A stretch of 64,000 nt of DNA from NCBI RefSeq assembly GCF_004770475.1, contig NZ_RQHK01000002.1, forward strand, positions 722,001 to 786,000, given 5' to 3'. The notes below the pieces were generated by a model, which saw only the letters and a program-made list of their open reading frames with translations, was not told the DNA's origin and ran no database searches. A program made the translations under genes and the position numbers. The stretch is from Leptospira mtsangambouensis (GTDB taxonomy: Bacteria > Spirochaetota > Leptospiria > Leptospirales > Leptospiraceae). Below, piece after piece: positions 56,637-64,000 of the stretch. Position 1 is the stretch's first letter. Every line of letters begins with the position of its first letter.

Positions 56637-56665
56637 ATCCTTGTCTTTACTCTCCTATTTGTCAA
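56637..56665 (-). promoter_or_regulatory. Sigma-70-type promoter for metY-metX-metW
   Basis: Minus-strand TTGACA (complement of 56660-56665) and AAGGAT (complement of 56637-56642) are 17 bases apart. A six-pair hairpin GATGGT/ACCATC (56625-56639) overlaps the expected transcript start. Confidence 0.5.
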
Positions 56666-56671
56666 GAAAAA

Positions 56672-56708
56672 ATCCAATAAAGCAGAGTCTTGGTTCGTTT
56701 TATTGGAT
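56672..56708. promoter_or_regulatory. 10-bp inverted repeat upstream of metY, candidate operator
   Basis: ATCCAATAAA (56672-56681) and its exact complement TTTATTGGAT (56699-56708) flank a 17-base spacer, beginning six bases upstream of the metY -35 box. It lies in the space shared with the divergent outer-membrane gene. Arm centres are 27 bases apart, between two and three helical turns. Confidence 0.5.
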
Positions 56709-56770
56709 CGGTTTCGAAGAGATTATTTCTTATTTTCAGGCCAAAATCTTACGATAATCATCGTATTGTG

Positions 56771-58366
56771 ATGAAGTTTCTTCTGACCCAAGTATTATTT
56801 CTGCTTTTCCTTCCTAGTTTTCTTCTATTGGAAGCGCAGGTTTGGGTTCCTACGGGCACAGAATCGAGGAGAGCTTCCGCCTTACAATTCGACGCTGGTG
56901 GATCTAGTTTCCAAAAAGACTACTATGGGTATTTTTCTCCCAATTTTACCTACAACCATGGAAACAATTTCGGGTATTCCTTTTCTCTTCCCATCAATGC
57001 TCTTGCGGTTGATAAAGAACCACTCCAGCTCGATAGTAAAGCGGGAAAAATTCGAGAGATGGATTACAATAGCAAAAACGATTATTCCCGTGTTTTAAAT
57101 TATATATCATACGGAACCTACAACCAACAAATTCCAGGTAAGGTAACATATTCAGCTTACACAGGTAAGATGGTCGATGGTTATATTGGTCATGGAACCA
57201 TAGTCAATAAATACCAAAGTTCTTCTCGGTTTGATTCTTATAATCCTGGAGTGATGGCAGATCTAAATACAGATTATGTTGGTGTTCAGTATTTTGCAAA
57301 TTCAGTTGTTAATTTTGAAGTGAATGCAGCAAGAGTTTATATCAAACCGCTGGCTATTGGAAAATCTATACTTTCCTTATTTGATAAATCTTCTGATTTG
57401 GTATACCTCATGAACTTACGAGGAAATGTCTTGGATGAATCGGGACGTTTGAGCGTAGAGGAAGAAGCTGGTTCCGAAGAATCCAAAGCCAAAAAAACTG
57501 AAGAAACTAGAAAAAAGGAAATTCGCCCTTATAATAAAGATTCTCGGATGGAGCTTGTGGATAATGATCCATGGTACAACCGTTTGACGATTGGTTATAC
57601 CAGAGCCTGGGACCGGGCTGCACCTGTTCAAATGTCTTATAATACCAACGGATCTCCTGTAACAGAAAAGAATTTGGACAATCCCAAAACAACTCAGGTC
57701 ACGAGAGCTTCTGTTGAGGGGATGGATATTGAATACCGACTTTTAAACCTTCCTTTCGTGGAATTCACACCTTATTTGGATATTAATAAAATCAAAGGAT
57801 TAGATGGGGCACAAGGAACTCATTACGGAAGTATCTTTCGTTTAGGAACAAAAGATCTTAATATCATACTAAAACCTGAGTTTCGTCAGATGACGGCAAA
57901 CTATGCTCCTATGTATTTTGATAGTTTTTACGAAGTGGAACGGTTTCAAAAATTTCCAATTTCTGCACCCCTTCGTCCAAAATATGATTATTTAGAAAAC
58001 CAGTCCAATGCCAAAGTCACTGGTTATTATCATACAATTTATGTTAACTTTTATCACCTTGGATTCGAGTTTGCAGTAGAAGATTATGGTTTAAAAGGCA
58101 ATAAACGTGTGTTTGCTGCTGCTTATATTCCTTTAGGATCGTCTTTTTTAATGTCATTTTATTACACCAAAAAGGGATATGAGTCACAAGGAAAGGCATT
58201 TGATTTAGACAATAACACGCAGGCGGCAGCCGAAATTTCAAAATCCTTTGGTCCCATCGTATTAAGATTACAAAATTATCGAAAGTATTATTTAGATAGT
58301 AGTGAAAAGTCTTTTATTAGCATCGATGAAATTCGATTTTTAGTTTCTGGTGGAATTAGTTTCTAA
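56771..58366 (+). CDS. Predicted outer-membrane beta-barrel protein
   Basis: The ATG at 56771 gives a 531-residue protein with a signal peptide (MKFLLTQVLFLLFLPSFLLL, cleaved after LEAQ). The mature part alternates polar and hydrophobic residues in many strand-like segments rich in tyrosine (YYGYFSPNFTYNHG, SFLMSFYYTKKGY) and ends in SGGISF with a C-terminal phenylalanine, the outer-membrane barrel signal. An acidic/lysine-rich loop (SEESKAKKTEETRKKE) near residue 245 is probably exposed. No family is recognised. Its last 11 bases overlap the 3-prime end of rsmE on the other strand. Confidence 0.75.
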   Translation: MKFLLTQVLFLLFLPSFLLLEAQVWVPTGTESRRASALQFDAGGSSFQKDYYGYFSPNFTYNHGNNFGYSFSLPINALAVDKEPLQLDSKAGKIREMDYNSKNDYSRVLNYISYGTYNQQIPGKVTYSAYTGKMVDGYIGHGTIVNKYQSSSRFDSYNPGVMADLNTDYVGVQYFANSVVNFEVNAARVYIKPLAIGKSILSLFDKSSDLVYLMNLRGNVLDESGRLSVEEEAGSEESKAKKTEETRKKEIRPYNKDSRMELVDNDPWYNRLTIGYTRAWDRAAPVQMSYNTNGSPVTEKNLDNPKTTQVTRASVEGMDIEYRLLNLPFVEFTPYLDINKIKGLDGAQGTHYGSIFRLGTKDLNIILKPEFRQMTANYAPMYFDSFYEVERFQKFPISAPLRPKYDYLENQSNAKVTGYYHTIYVNFYHLGFEFAVEDYGLKGNKRVFAAAYIPLGSSFLMSFYYTKKGYESQGKAFDLDNNTQAAAEISKSFGPIVLRLQNYRKYYLDSSEKSFISIDEIRFLVSGGISF

Positions 58367-59075
58367 TAAACAATTGGTGTAAAAGAGCTGAGAAAGCAAA
58401 CTCTGTTCTCAAATTGATATTTCCAAGACTAACTCGAGTAAAACTAGATTCTTTAAAAAACAAGAGATCATCAGGTTTCCATCCAGATTCTGGTCCAAAA
58501 ACAAAAAGAATCTCTTCAAACGATTTTTGATTTTGGCTTAAACTTTCCGCAAAATTTTCTCCTTCGCGATCCAAAATAAGTACCTTTCCCTTCCATGATT
58601 TTAAAAAAGGTTTCCAGGTTTCTGATTGGGCCAAATGTAAATCCGGCAGTTTGTAATTTCCTGTTTGGCTTAAACCCGTTTCTAAATAAGAAACTGTATC
58701 CTTGGTATAAACAGGAGAGGTCCAATATTCTTTGTTTTTAGATTCTGTTGCATAAAAGGATACAGAGGTTACACCGTAAGCTCCGCTTAGGTGTAATATT
58801 TTTTTCCCAGTTTGAGGCCTTGGAAGGGAAAAGAAGGTATGGATTGAAAGTGGTTTTAAAGTGTTTGGAAGAGAATTAAATTTCTCTAAAGTTGTCGAAA
58901 ATTCGTTAGTTGATTGGATTTTAAAAAGAAAATTACCGGAAAAAGGAATGACCACTTGAATTGTTTCATTCACATCTTTTTTTAAAATGTTTCGGATATG
59001 GGAATGCCTTTCATCCGTTAGTGTGACTAGGTGGTTTTGAATTAATTCCTTTTCGTAAACAAGAATCCAATTCAA
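58356..59075 (-). CDS. rsmE: 16S rRNA m3U1498 methyltransferase
   Basis: RsmE methylates U1498 of 16S rRNA at the ribosomal decoding site. The 239-residue protein has the N-terminal PUA-like region (HSHIRNILKKDVNETIQVVI) and the SPOUT knot with FVFGPESGWKPDDLLFF and VSLGNINLRTEFAFSALLHQ, the family's SAM-binding signature. It is the last of three genes on this strand, three bases after the zinc-ribbon gene. Confidence 0.9.
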   Translation of the reverse strand: MNWILVYEKELIQNHLVTLTDERHSHIRNILKKDVNETIQVVIPFSGNFLFKIQSTNEFSTTLEKFNSLPNTLKPLSIHTFFSLPRPQTGKKILHLSGAYGVTSVSFYATESKNKEYWTSPVYTKDTVSYLETGLSQTGNYKLPDLHLAQSETWKPFLKSWKGKVLILDREGENFAESLSQNQKSFEEILFVFGPESGWKPDDLLFFKESSFTRVSLGNINLRTEFAFSALLHQLFIRN

Positions 59076-59078
59076 AAT

Positions 59079-59546
59079 TCAAATCTCAAAACTAGGTTTT
59101 GTTTCTGGTTGTGATTCTTCTCTAGGATCCACAGGGTTTGGTTCTGGATCCAATTCCATCTTGGGGTTTTGGAATTGTTCTTCTATGATTGGATCAGGTT
59201 TTTGTGATTCAGAAACAGTAGACCATTTCCAAAAATACAAAAGTAGAATTACAAATAGGAGAATCGGGATCAAACGAAATTCTCTTTTTTTCGGCCCTTG
59301 TTTTGACTTTAAATAATCAATGGGAGCATAAAGCAAATCAAGGATTAGGTCTTTGTAACTTTGTAATGAAGGTTTGAATTGAAAAGAGGGGATCTGCTCC
59401 GATGCAGAAAAATCGTCAGCTGATTCTAAATCGGGAACAAAAGTAAAACGATGAGAACAAACGGGACATTGTACCAAAATGGTTCCCTGTGTAGCAGGGA
59501 ACCGTAACATCGTGGAACAATTCGGACATTGTTTAACGAGATTCAA
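59079..59546 (-). CDS. Zinc-ribbon membrane protein
   Basis: The 155-residue protein starts with two CxxC pairs (QCPNCSTMLRFP and QCPVCSHRF), a zinc ribbon of the MJ0042 type. A single membrane helix follows at about 94-110 (LIPILLFVILLLYFW), then an acidic, proline-rich tail (DPEPNPVDPREESQPE). The ribbon would be cytoplasmic and the tail periplasmic. Function unknown. It lies 17 bases after the coiling-protein-like gene and three bases before rsmE. Confidence 0.7.
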   Translation of the reverse strand: MNLVKQCPNCSTMLRFPATQGTILVQCPVCSHRFTFVPDLESADDFSASEQIPSFQFKPSLQSYKDLILDLLYAPIDYLKSKQGPKKREFRLIPILLFVILLLYFWKWSTVSESQKPDPIIEEQFQNPKMELDPEPNPVDPREESQPETKPSFEI

Positions 59547-59563
59547 TTAAGAACCTGTTGTTC

Positions 59564-60409
<846 letters not shown>

Positions 60410-60519
60410 CTAAAAGGTTAATTTGAAGGATACCAAAGAACGACCAATGGTCGTAAACAACTATCCTGTAAAAATTATCGGTAAATCACCAGGAAGATTG
60501 AAGCCGAAACTCTTACTTT

Positions 60520-61770
60520 TTAGCGTTTCCAACCAAAATCTGGGAAGGAGTCCAAATAAAAAGAAATTTCGGGAGCGGACAAAAAGTCCTCTTTTTCCCA
60601 GTTTTGGGTGATCCAACGGCGTTCGACGTAATCGCAATAATCCTTAAGGTTCCGTCCTGAGGCTCCATCCAAAACCTCTGCCAATTTTTGGCGTTCATTT
60701 GGTTTCAGTTGTTTGGCATAACCTTCCAAAATTTTACTGCGTTCTTCTTTGTTTGGCAAAGGAAAGTAGATCTTTCGGTCAAACCTTGACAAAAGGGCCG
60801 AATCGAGGTCGGTTTTTCGGTTGGTGGCACCAATGGTAATCGTGCCGCTCCTCTCGGCAAATCCATCTAGTTTGCGTAGGAGGACACTCAATAGGTTCCT
60901 TGTGGCTTCAAACAACCCGTCTTCTCTAGATGTGGCAAGGGAATCAATTTCATCTAAAAAGAGCATACATTTGGGAAATAAGGCTGCCGCATCAAAAACC
61001 ATGGCCAAGTTCTGGGAAGATTCCCCATAGTATTTACTTAAGATCGATTCGATGGGCACATAGACCATCGGAACCCCGCAAAGGTGGGAAACAATTTTTG
61101 CCATGCTTGTTTTTCCCACTCCTGGTTCACCTTCAAAGAGAACTGCTCGAGGGAGATTCTGGCTTGGTTTTTTACGGGTAAGTTTGGTGATTTCAAAAAA
61201 TGGTTCCGGTTTCAAAACAGGAAAGACCAAACTCTCTAAAATTTGTGCCTTCACTCCATCGTAACCAAAAACAGAATCAAACCCCAAATCGTTTCCTTTG
61301 GCTTTTTCTAAGTGAGGGTCATACACTTCGGCCCCTAGTTGGTGGAGGAGGATCCTTGGGTCTCTTGTTTCTGTTCCATCTGCCTTTAAAAATTGGAAGA
61401 GACTGACACAGGTTTGGATTTCTTTGGTGGAAAAATCTCCATGTTTGGAACATTCCAGTTTTAAATCCGATTTGAAAGAAAATCGAATCCGAAATTTACC
61501 CGAAAGGTTCTTTTGTGGTTCAAAGAGATTTTCGTTTAGTGTTTGGATGCTGATATATCCTTCTTCAAAATTATAAATGCGAAAGTTTTCAATATAATTT
61601 CTGATAATTCCCAAACAGTCCAAAATACGGTCTTTACTCGCATTTTCTGTGCGAAACCGAAACAAGGTTTCTTCTTTTTCCTGAACAAACTGGTAGTTGG
61701 CATTTTTTAGTTCCGATGCAAAGAGTTCTTTCGCTTTAAAATAATCCAGATGGGACTGAGAATTGGACAT
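60520..61770 (-). CDS. AAA+ ATPase with uncharacterised N-terminal domain
   Basis: From the ATG at 61770 the protein is 416 residues. The first 190 residues match nothing I know. The AAA+ module has Walker A GEPGVGKTS, Walker B MLFLDEID, sensor 1 GATNRKTD and arginine finger LSRFDR, with a lid helix domain at the end. The classical pore-loop aromatic is plausible in KYYGES, as in Vps4/spastin/FtsH-like remodelling ATPases. There is no membrane helix or protease domain. The promoter lies seven bases before the start codon, so translation may be leaderless. Confidence 0.8.
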   Translation of the reverse strand: MSNSQSHLDYFKAKELFASELKNANYQFVQEKEETLFRFRTENASKDRILDCLGIIRNYIENFRIYNFEEGYISIQTLNENLFEPQKNLSGKFRIRFSFKSDLKLECSKHGDFSTKEIQTCVSLFQFLKADGTETRDPRILLHQLGAEVYDPHLEKAKGNDLGFDSVFGYDGVKAQILESLVFPVLKPEPFFEITKLTRKKPSQNLPRAVLFEGEPGVGKTSMAKIVSHLCGVPMVYVPIESILSKYYGESSQNLAMVFDAAALFPKCMLFLDEIDSLATSREDGLFEATRNLLSVLLRKLDGFAERSGTITIGATNRKTDLDSALLSRFDRKIYFPLPNKEERSKILEGYAKQLKPNERQKLAEVLDGASGRNLKDYCDYVERRWITQNWEKEDFLSAPEISFYLDSFPDFGWKR

Positions 61771-61777
61771 AAGGAAC

Positions 61778-61806
61778 AAAATACGGAACTTTCCCTTTTT
61801 TTTCAA
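61778..61806 (-). promoter_or_regulatory. Promoter of the AAA+ gene, possibly leaderless
   Basis: Minus-strand TTGAAA (complement of 61801-61806) and TATTTT (complement of 61778-61783) are 17 bases apart, and only seven bases separate the -10 box from the ATG. No ribosome binding site is present. Confidence 0.5.
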
Positions 61807-61856
61807 GGAAGGATTTTGATTTCCACCGACGAATAGATTGGAGAGGTTGCAAAGAT

Positions 61857-62378
61857 ATGGGTGAAGGTTCACTATCACAAGAAGACATAGACGCTCTACT
61901 CGGCGGATTTAGTGGAGGAGGAAATGCTCCTGCTGCTGGCGGTTCCGGCGGAGGTGGCGGTGGTCTTGATGATTTGGATGCTCTCGTCGGAGGTGGTGGT
62001 GGAGATGACAACGGTCCATCTTTTGCCGACATTGCCGCAGCCTTAGGCCCAAGTGCCACTCCCAGTCCAACAAGGTCTGCTACCAAATCACAAGGTAGTC
62101 CAGGAAATAATACTGCCAATCTTAACTTACTTTTAGATGTTACCCTTCAACTCACGATTGAACTAGGACGAACCACGATGTTCATCAAGGATGTTTTACA
62201 ACTGACCGAAGGTACTGTGGTTGAGTTAGACAAAAACATTGGAGAAGAACTAGATATCTTAGCCAACGGCAAATTGGTTGGGCGCGGAAAACTCATCATC
62301 CTGGATGATTATTACGGAGTTCAAATCACTCAAATTGTAGATCCAATGGAAAGACTGGGTGGACCAGCTTTTTTATAA
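61857..62378 (+). CDS. fliN: Flagellar motor switch protein FliN
   Basis: FliN forms the base of the C-ring and is bound by CheY-P. The 173-residue protein has an N-terminal SQEDIDALLGGF of FliM/FliY type, a long glycine-rich linker (about 18-50) and a C-terminal SpoA domain with LLLDVTLQLTIELGRTTMF, VELDKNIGEELDILANGKL and GRGKLIILDDYYGVQITQIV. The N-terminal segment resembling the CheY-binding peptide of FliM suggests direct CheY-P contact. It is divergent from the AAA+ gene, 86 bases away, and not in a fli operon here. Confidence 0.92.
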   Translation: MGEGSLSQEDIDALLGGFSGGGNAPAAGGSGGGGGGLDDLDALVGGGGGDDNGPSFADIAAALGPSATPSPTRSATKSQGSPGNNTANLNLLLDVTLQLTIELGRTTMFIKDVLQLTEGTVVELDKNIGEELDILANGKLVGRGKLIILDDYYGVQITQIVDPMERLGGPAFL

Positions 62379-62421
62379 TCCAATCAACATTCGCCAAGTG
62401 ACTTGGTGAGTCGGTATCTCG

Positions 62422-62874
62422 ATGGACTTTGTATCTCCTTATTCATTGATAAAGATTACCAATCCTTCCGAAGAATTACAAACGGAACTTTGGGACCTCC
62501 TCCATACATATAGTGTTTCCAAGTTAGGTGACCCAAACCTTGAAAAAAAAGAATTTTTTGCCATCCTTGTTAAAGAGGAAGAGACTCTTGTTGCAGCCTC
62601 TCTTTGTTATTTGTTCTTTAAAGGTCTAAACCTCCAACTCCTTTGGGTGGCTGAAGAAAAACGAGGAATGGATTTAGGAACTAAATTACTAAATCAAATT
62701 GAAAAGGAGGCCAAAACTCTTGGGGCCACGCTTGTGTTTGGATATTCATTCGGTTTCCAAGCTCCGAAGTTTTATTTAAAACTGGGATACGAAGAAGTAG
62801 GGATGATTCCCAATTACCCGGAAGGGCAAAATTGTTATTTCCTCTGCAAAAAATTGACATCCGATTCTCCTTGA
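62422..62874 (+). CDS. GNAT family N-acetyltransferase
   Basis: The 150-residue protein has the acetyl-CoA-binding strand and turn: LLWVAEEKRGMDLGTKLLNQ, with R-G-x-x-L-G-x-K/R at the usual place, then a helix, and FYLKLGYEEVGMIPNY as the closing motif. The substrate is unknown. It follows fliN by 43 bases, which contain a small CCAAG/CTTGG hairpin (62394-62406), and may be co-transcribed. Confidence 0.85.
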   Translation: MDFVSPYSLIKITNPSEELQTELWDLLHTYSVSKLGDPNLEKKEFFAILVKEEETLVAASLCYLFFKGLNLQLLWVAEEKRGMDLGTKLLNQIEKEAKTLGATLVFGYSFGFQAPKFYLKLGYEEVGMIPNYPEGQNCYFLCKKLTSDSP

Positions 62875-62926
62875 CAACGTTTCCATTCTTACCAATCTGT
62901 TCTCTATGTTAACTCTAGCCATTGTG

Positions 62927-63008
62927 TAGACCGCCAAAACGGTGAACTTGTTTTGGATACCCCGCCTAAATTCAATTAGGAGGCGGCTATCTTCGCACAG
63001 GCGGTCTA
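62927..63008 (+). other. Branched stem-loop element upstream of the RNHCP gene
   Basis: TAGACCGCC (62927-62935) is the exact complement of GGCGGTCTA (63000-63008). Inside lie a small ACCG/CGGT hairpin overlapping the left arm and a CCGCCT/AGGCGG stem (62962-62967, 62981-62986) with an alternative CCTAA/TTAGG pairing. Mutually exclusive pairings are typical of regulatory leaders. It ends about 55 bases before the next start codon. No known riboswitch class is recognised. Confidence 0.45.
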
Positions 63009-63062
63009 TTCCTCTCATCCACTGTTTTGGTTCCTCTTTTTGTTTTGCCGCAAAAACTGGAT

Positions 63063-63539
63063 ATGGTACGTGAATCCGAACGATCAAAATTTCAAAAGTT
63101 CTCAAAGAAAAAACGTTTTGATGATGAAGACGAAGACTTTTCGTCTCTAAAACCGAAAATCAAATCTCATCGATTCCGTTCTGATGTAGATGAATTTCGT
63201 TGTGTCGAATGCAAACAAATGGTTTTTCCTCCTGGGTTTGGAACAGACCAAAGAAACCATTGTCCGAATTGTTTGACGAGTTTGCATCTGGACAATTCTC
63301 CTGGTGACCGTGCTGCCACATGTGGAAGTAAGATGGAAGCCATTTCCATTTGGGTGAGAAAAGGGGAATGGGTGATTTTACACCGATGTAAGGGATGTGG
63401 AGTGATCCATGCCAATCGGATTGGGCCAGATGATAACGAGGCACTTCTTGTTTCGCTTGCTGCCCAAGCAATGGCAAAACCAAGTTTTCGATTGTTTAGA
63501 GAAAATCCGGTGGACGGTCCACCGGATGACAAATGTTAA
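63063..63539 (+). CDS. RNHCP-domain zinc-finger protein
   Basis: The ATG at 63063 gives 158 residues. After a charged head (SKFQKFSKKKRFDDEDEDF) the domain has two cysteine pairs and the name-giving RNHCP: FRCVECKQMVFPPGFGTDQR, then NHCPNCLTSLHLDNSPGDRA, and later HRCKGCGVIHANRIGPDDN. The family is zinc-binding and widespread but of unknown function; some members accompany RNA-processing or translation genes. A structured element lies just upstream. Confidence 0.85.
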   Translation: MVRESERSKFQKFSKKKRFDDEDEDFSSLKPKIKSHRFRSDVDEFRCVECKQMVFPPGFGTDQRNHCPNCLTSLHLDNSPGDRAATCGSKMEAISIWVRKGEWVILHRCKGCGVIHANRIGPDDNEALLVSLAAQAMAKPSFRLFRENPVDGPPDDKC

Positions 63540-63570
63540 ACTATTGTTATGGCATTTAAGGATTGTCCTA

Positions 63571-64000
63571 CTATGCTTTTGGTTTTTTCCCTTCTGTTAG
63601 GTTGGCAATGAGGGTTGGTAAATTCATCACATCCGCAGGGATGAGGATTTCCGTATTCTCTTTGGCAACATTGAGGAAGTTATGGATAAATGCCTTTGTG
63701 ATTTGGAGTTTGATCGCAGAGGCACCACCTTGTTCAGAGATGGAACCTGCAATGGCTTCAATCCCTTTTGCTGTTGCTACAGCAAGGGCTTCAATCTCTG
63801 TTGCTTTTCCTTCGGCTGAGTTAATCCTTCTTTGTTTTTCCCCTTCCGATTTGTTCACTGCTTCTTCTTTAAAACCGAGGGAGCGGTTGATTCTCGAATC
63901 TCTTTCCCCTTCGGAAAGAAGCACTTGCGAACGTTTAGCGATTTGTGCTTTCTTTTCTTTTTCCATCGCATCAAGAACCGATTTTGGTGGAACAATATTC
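63571..64000 (-). CDS. SPFH/band 7 (stomatin-like) protein, C-terminal part
   Basis: The frame is open to the window edge, so the N-terminal membrane anchor and most of the SPFH domain lie outside. The visible part has IVPPKSVLDAMEKEKKAQIA, the long charged helix (SEGERDSRINRSLGFKEEAV, EGKATEIEALAVATAKGIEA) and the QGGASAIKLQITKAFI segment typical of stomatin/prohibitin-like proteins, which form rings at membranes and regulate proteases or membrane organisation. It ends in a lysine-rich tail. Confidence 0.85.
   Translation of the reverse strand, partial: NIVPPKSVLDAMEKEKKAQIAKRSQVLLSEGERDSRINRSLGFKEEAVNKSEGEKQRRINSAEGKATEIEALAVATAKGIEAIAGSISEQGGASAIKLQITKAFIHNFLNVAKENTEILIPADVMNLPTLIANLTEGKKPKA

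Noticed and set aside
56690..56770. N-terminal extension of the barrel protein from 56690
   Set aside because: It would place 27 polar residues before a clean signal peptide and covers the candidate metY operator; the ATG at 56771 is preferred.
56615..56770. SAM-responsive riboswitch before metY
   Set aside because: The leader from the likely promoter is too short, about 20 bases, and no SAM-riboswitch core motif is visible.
63027..63062. Upstream start for the RNHCP protein at 63027
   Set aside because: It begins with a GTG in a pyrimidine-rich stretch without ribosome site and adds residues not resembling the family; the ATG at 63063 is more natural.

Overview
The window reads as a stretch of a Leptospira chromosome. 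The combination is characteristic: spirochete-style lipoprotein signal peptides, an endoflagellar flagellin, FliG and FliN, a metY-metX-metW block, CheB/CheD/CheW/CheA genes with several PP2C-type phosphatase and STAS proteins, and a secreted protein resembling the leptospiral flagellar coiling proteins. By eye the base composition is near 40% GC, which fits the saprophytic side of the genus better than the pathogens; I did not compute it. There is no insertion sequence, prophage, CRISPR array or rRNA gene. The region looks like stable core chromosome.

Layout. 1-3 kb: two effector-binding (GyrI-like) proteins, two class II aldolase-like genes and a divergent TetR regulator with repeated sites between them. 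3-7 kb: a membrane PP2C phosphatase with a C-terminal repeat region, a lysine-rich histone H1-like protein, an ankyrin lipoprotein and a CDP-alcohol phosphatidyltransferase. 7.4-8.9 kb: tRNA-Asp, fliG and a small unknown protein. 8.9-12.2 kb: pyruvate dehydrogenase E1 alpha, E1 beta and E2. 12.3-16 kb: a protein that looks like a degenerate HD-GYP, a small lipoprotein, fructose bisphosphatase and an unknown protein. 16-20.3 kb: the macromolecular-synthesis operon rpsU-yqeY-dnaG-rpoD. 20.4-29.7 kb: a glycan-binding lipoprotein, glpD, tyrS, a polysaccharide deacetylase, an RND pump and peptide deformylase. 29.8-37.8 kb: tRNA-Ala, a coiled-coil protein, a GAF-PP2C-kinase switch protein with its STAS partner, and a two-subunit biotin-dependent carboxylase.

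37.8-49.5 kb, minus strand, is one long cluster: ispH, histidine kinase, receiver-kinase, cheY, STAS, cheA, chemoreceptor, cheW, cheD, cheB. It is followed by divergent flaB. 50.8-56.6 kb holds threonine dehydratase, a DUF1566 lipoprotein and metY-metX-metW. 56.8-64 kb holds an outer-membrane barrel, rsmE, a zinc-ribbon protein, the coiling-protein-like gene, an AAA+ ATPase, fliN, a GNAT acetyltransferase, an RNHCP zinc-finger protein and a truncated SPFH protein at the edge.

Motility and signal transduction dominate: flagellin, two switch proteins, a nearly complete chemotaxis module without cheR, and two serine-phosphatase/STAS systems. The most interesting unexplained signals are non-coding. 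They are a CsrA-type hairpin in the flaB leader, a 26-bp perfect palindrome between fbp and a small lipoprotein gene, a 10-bp inverted repeat at the metY promoter, and branched stem-loop elements at 5.5 kb and 62.9 kb. I found no clearly novel defence or mobile system.
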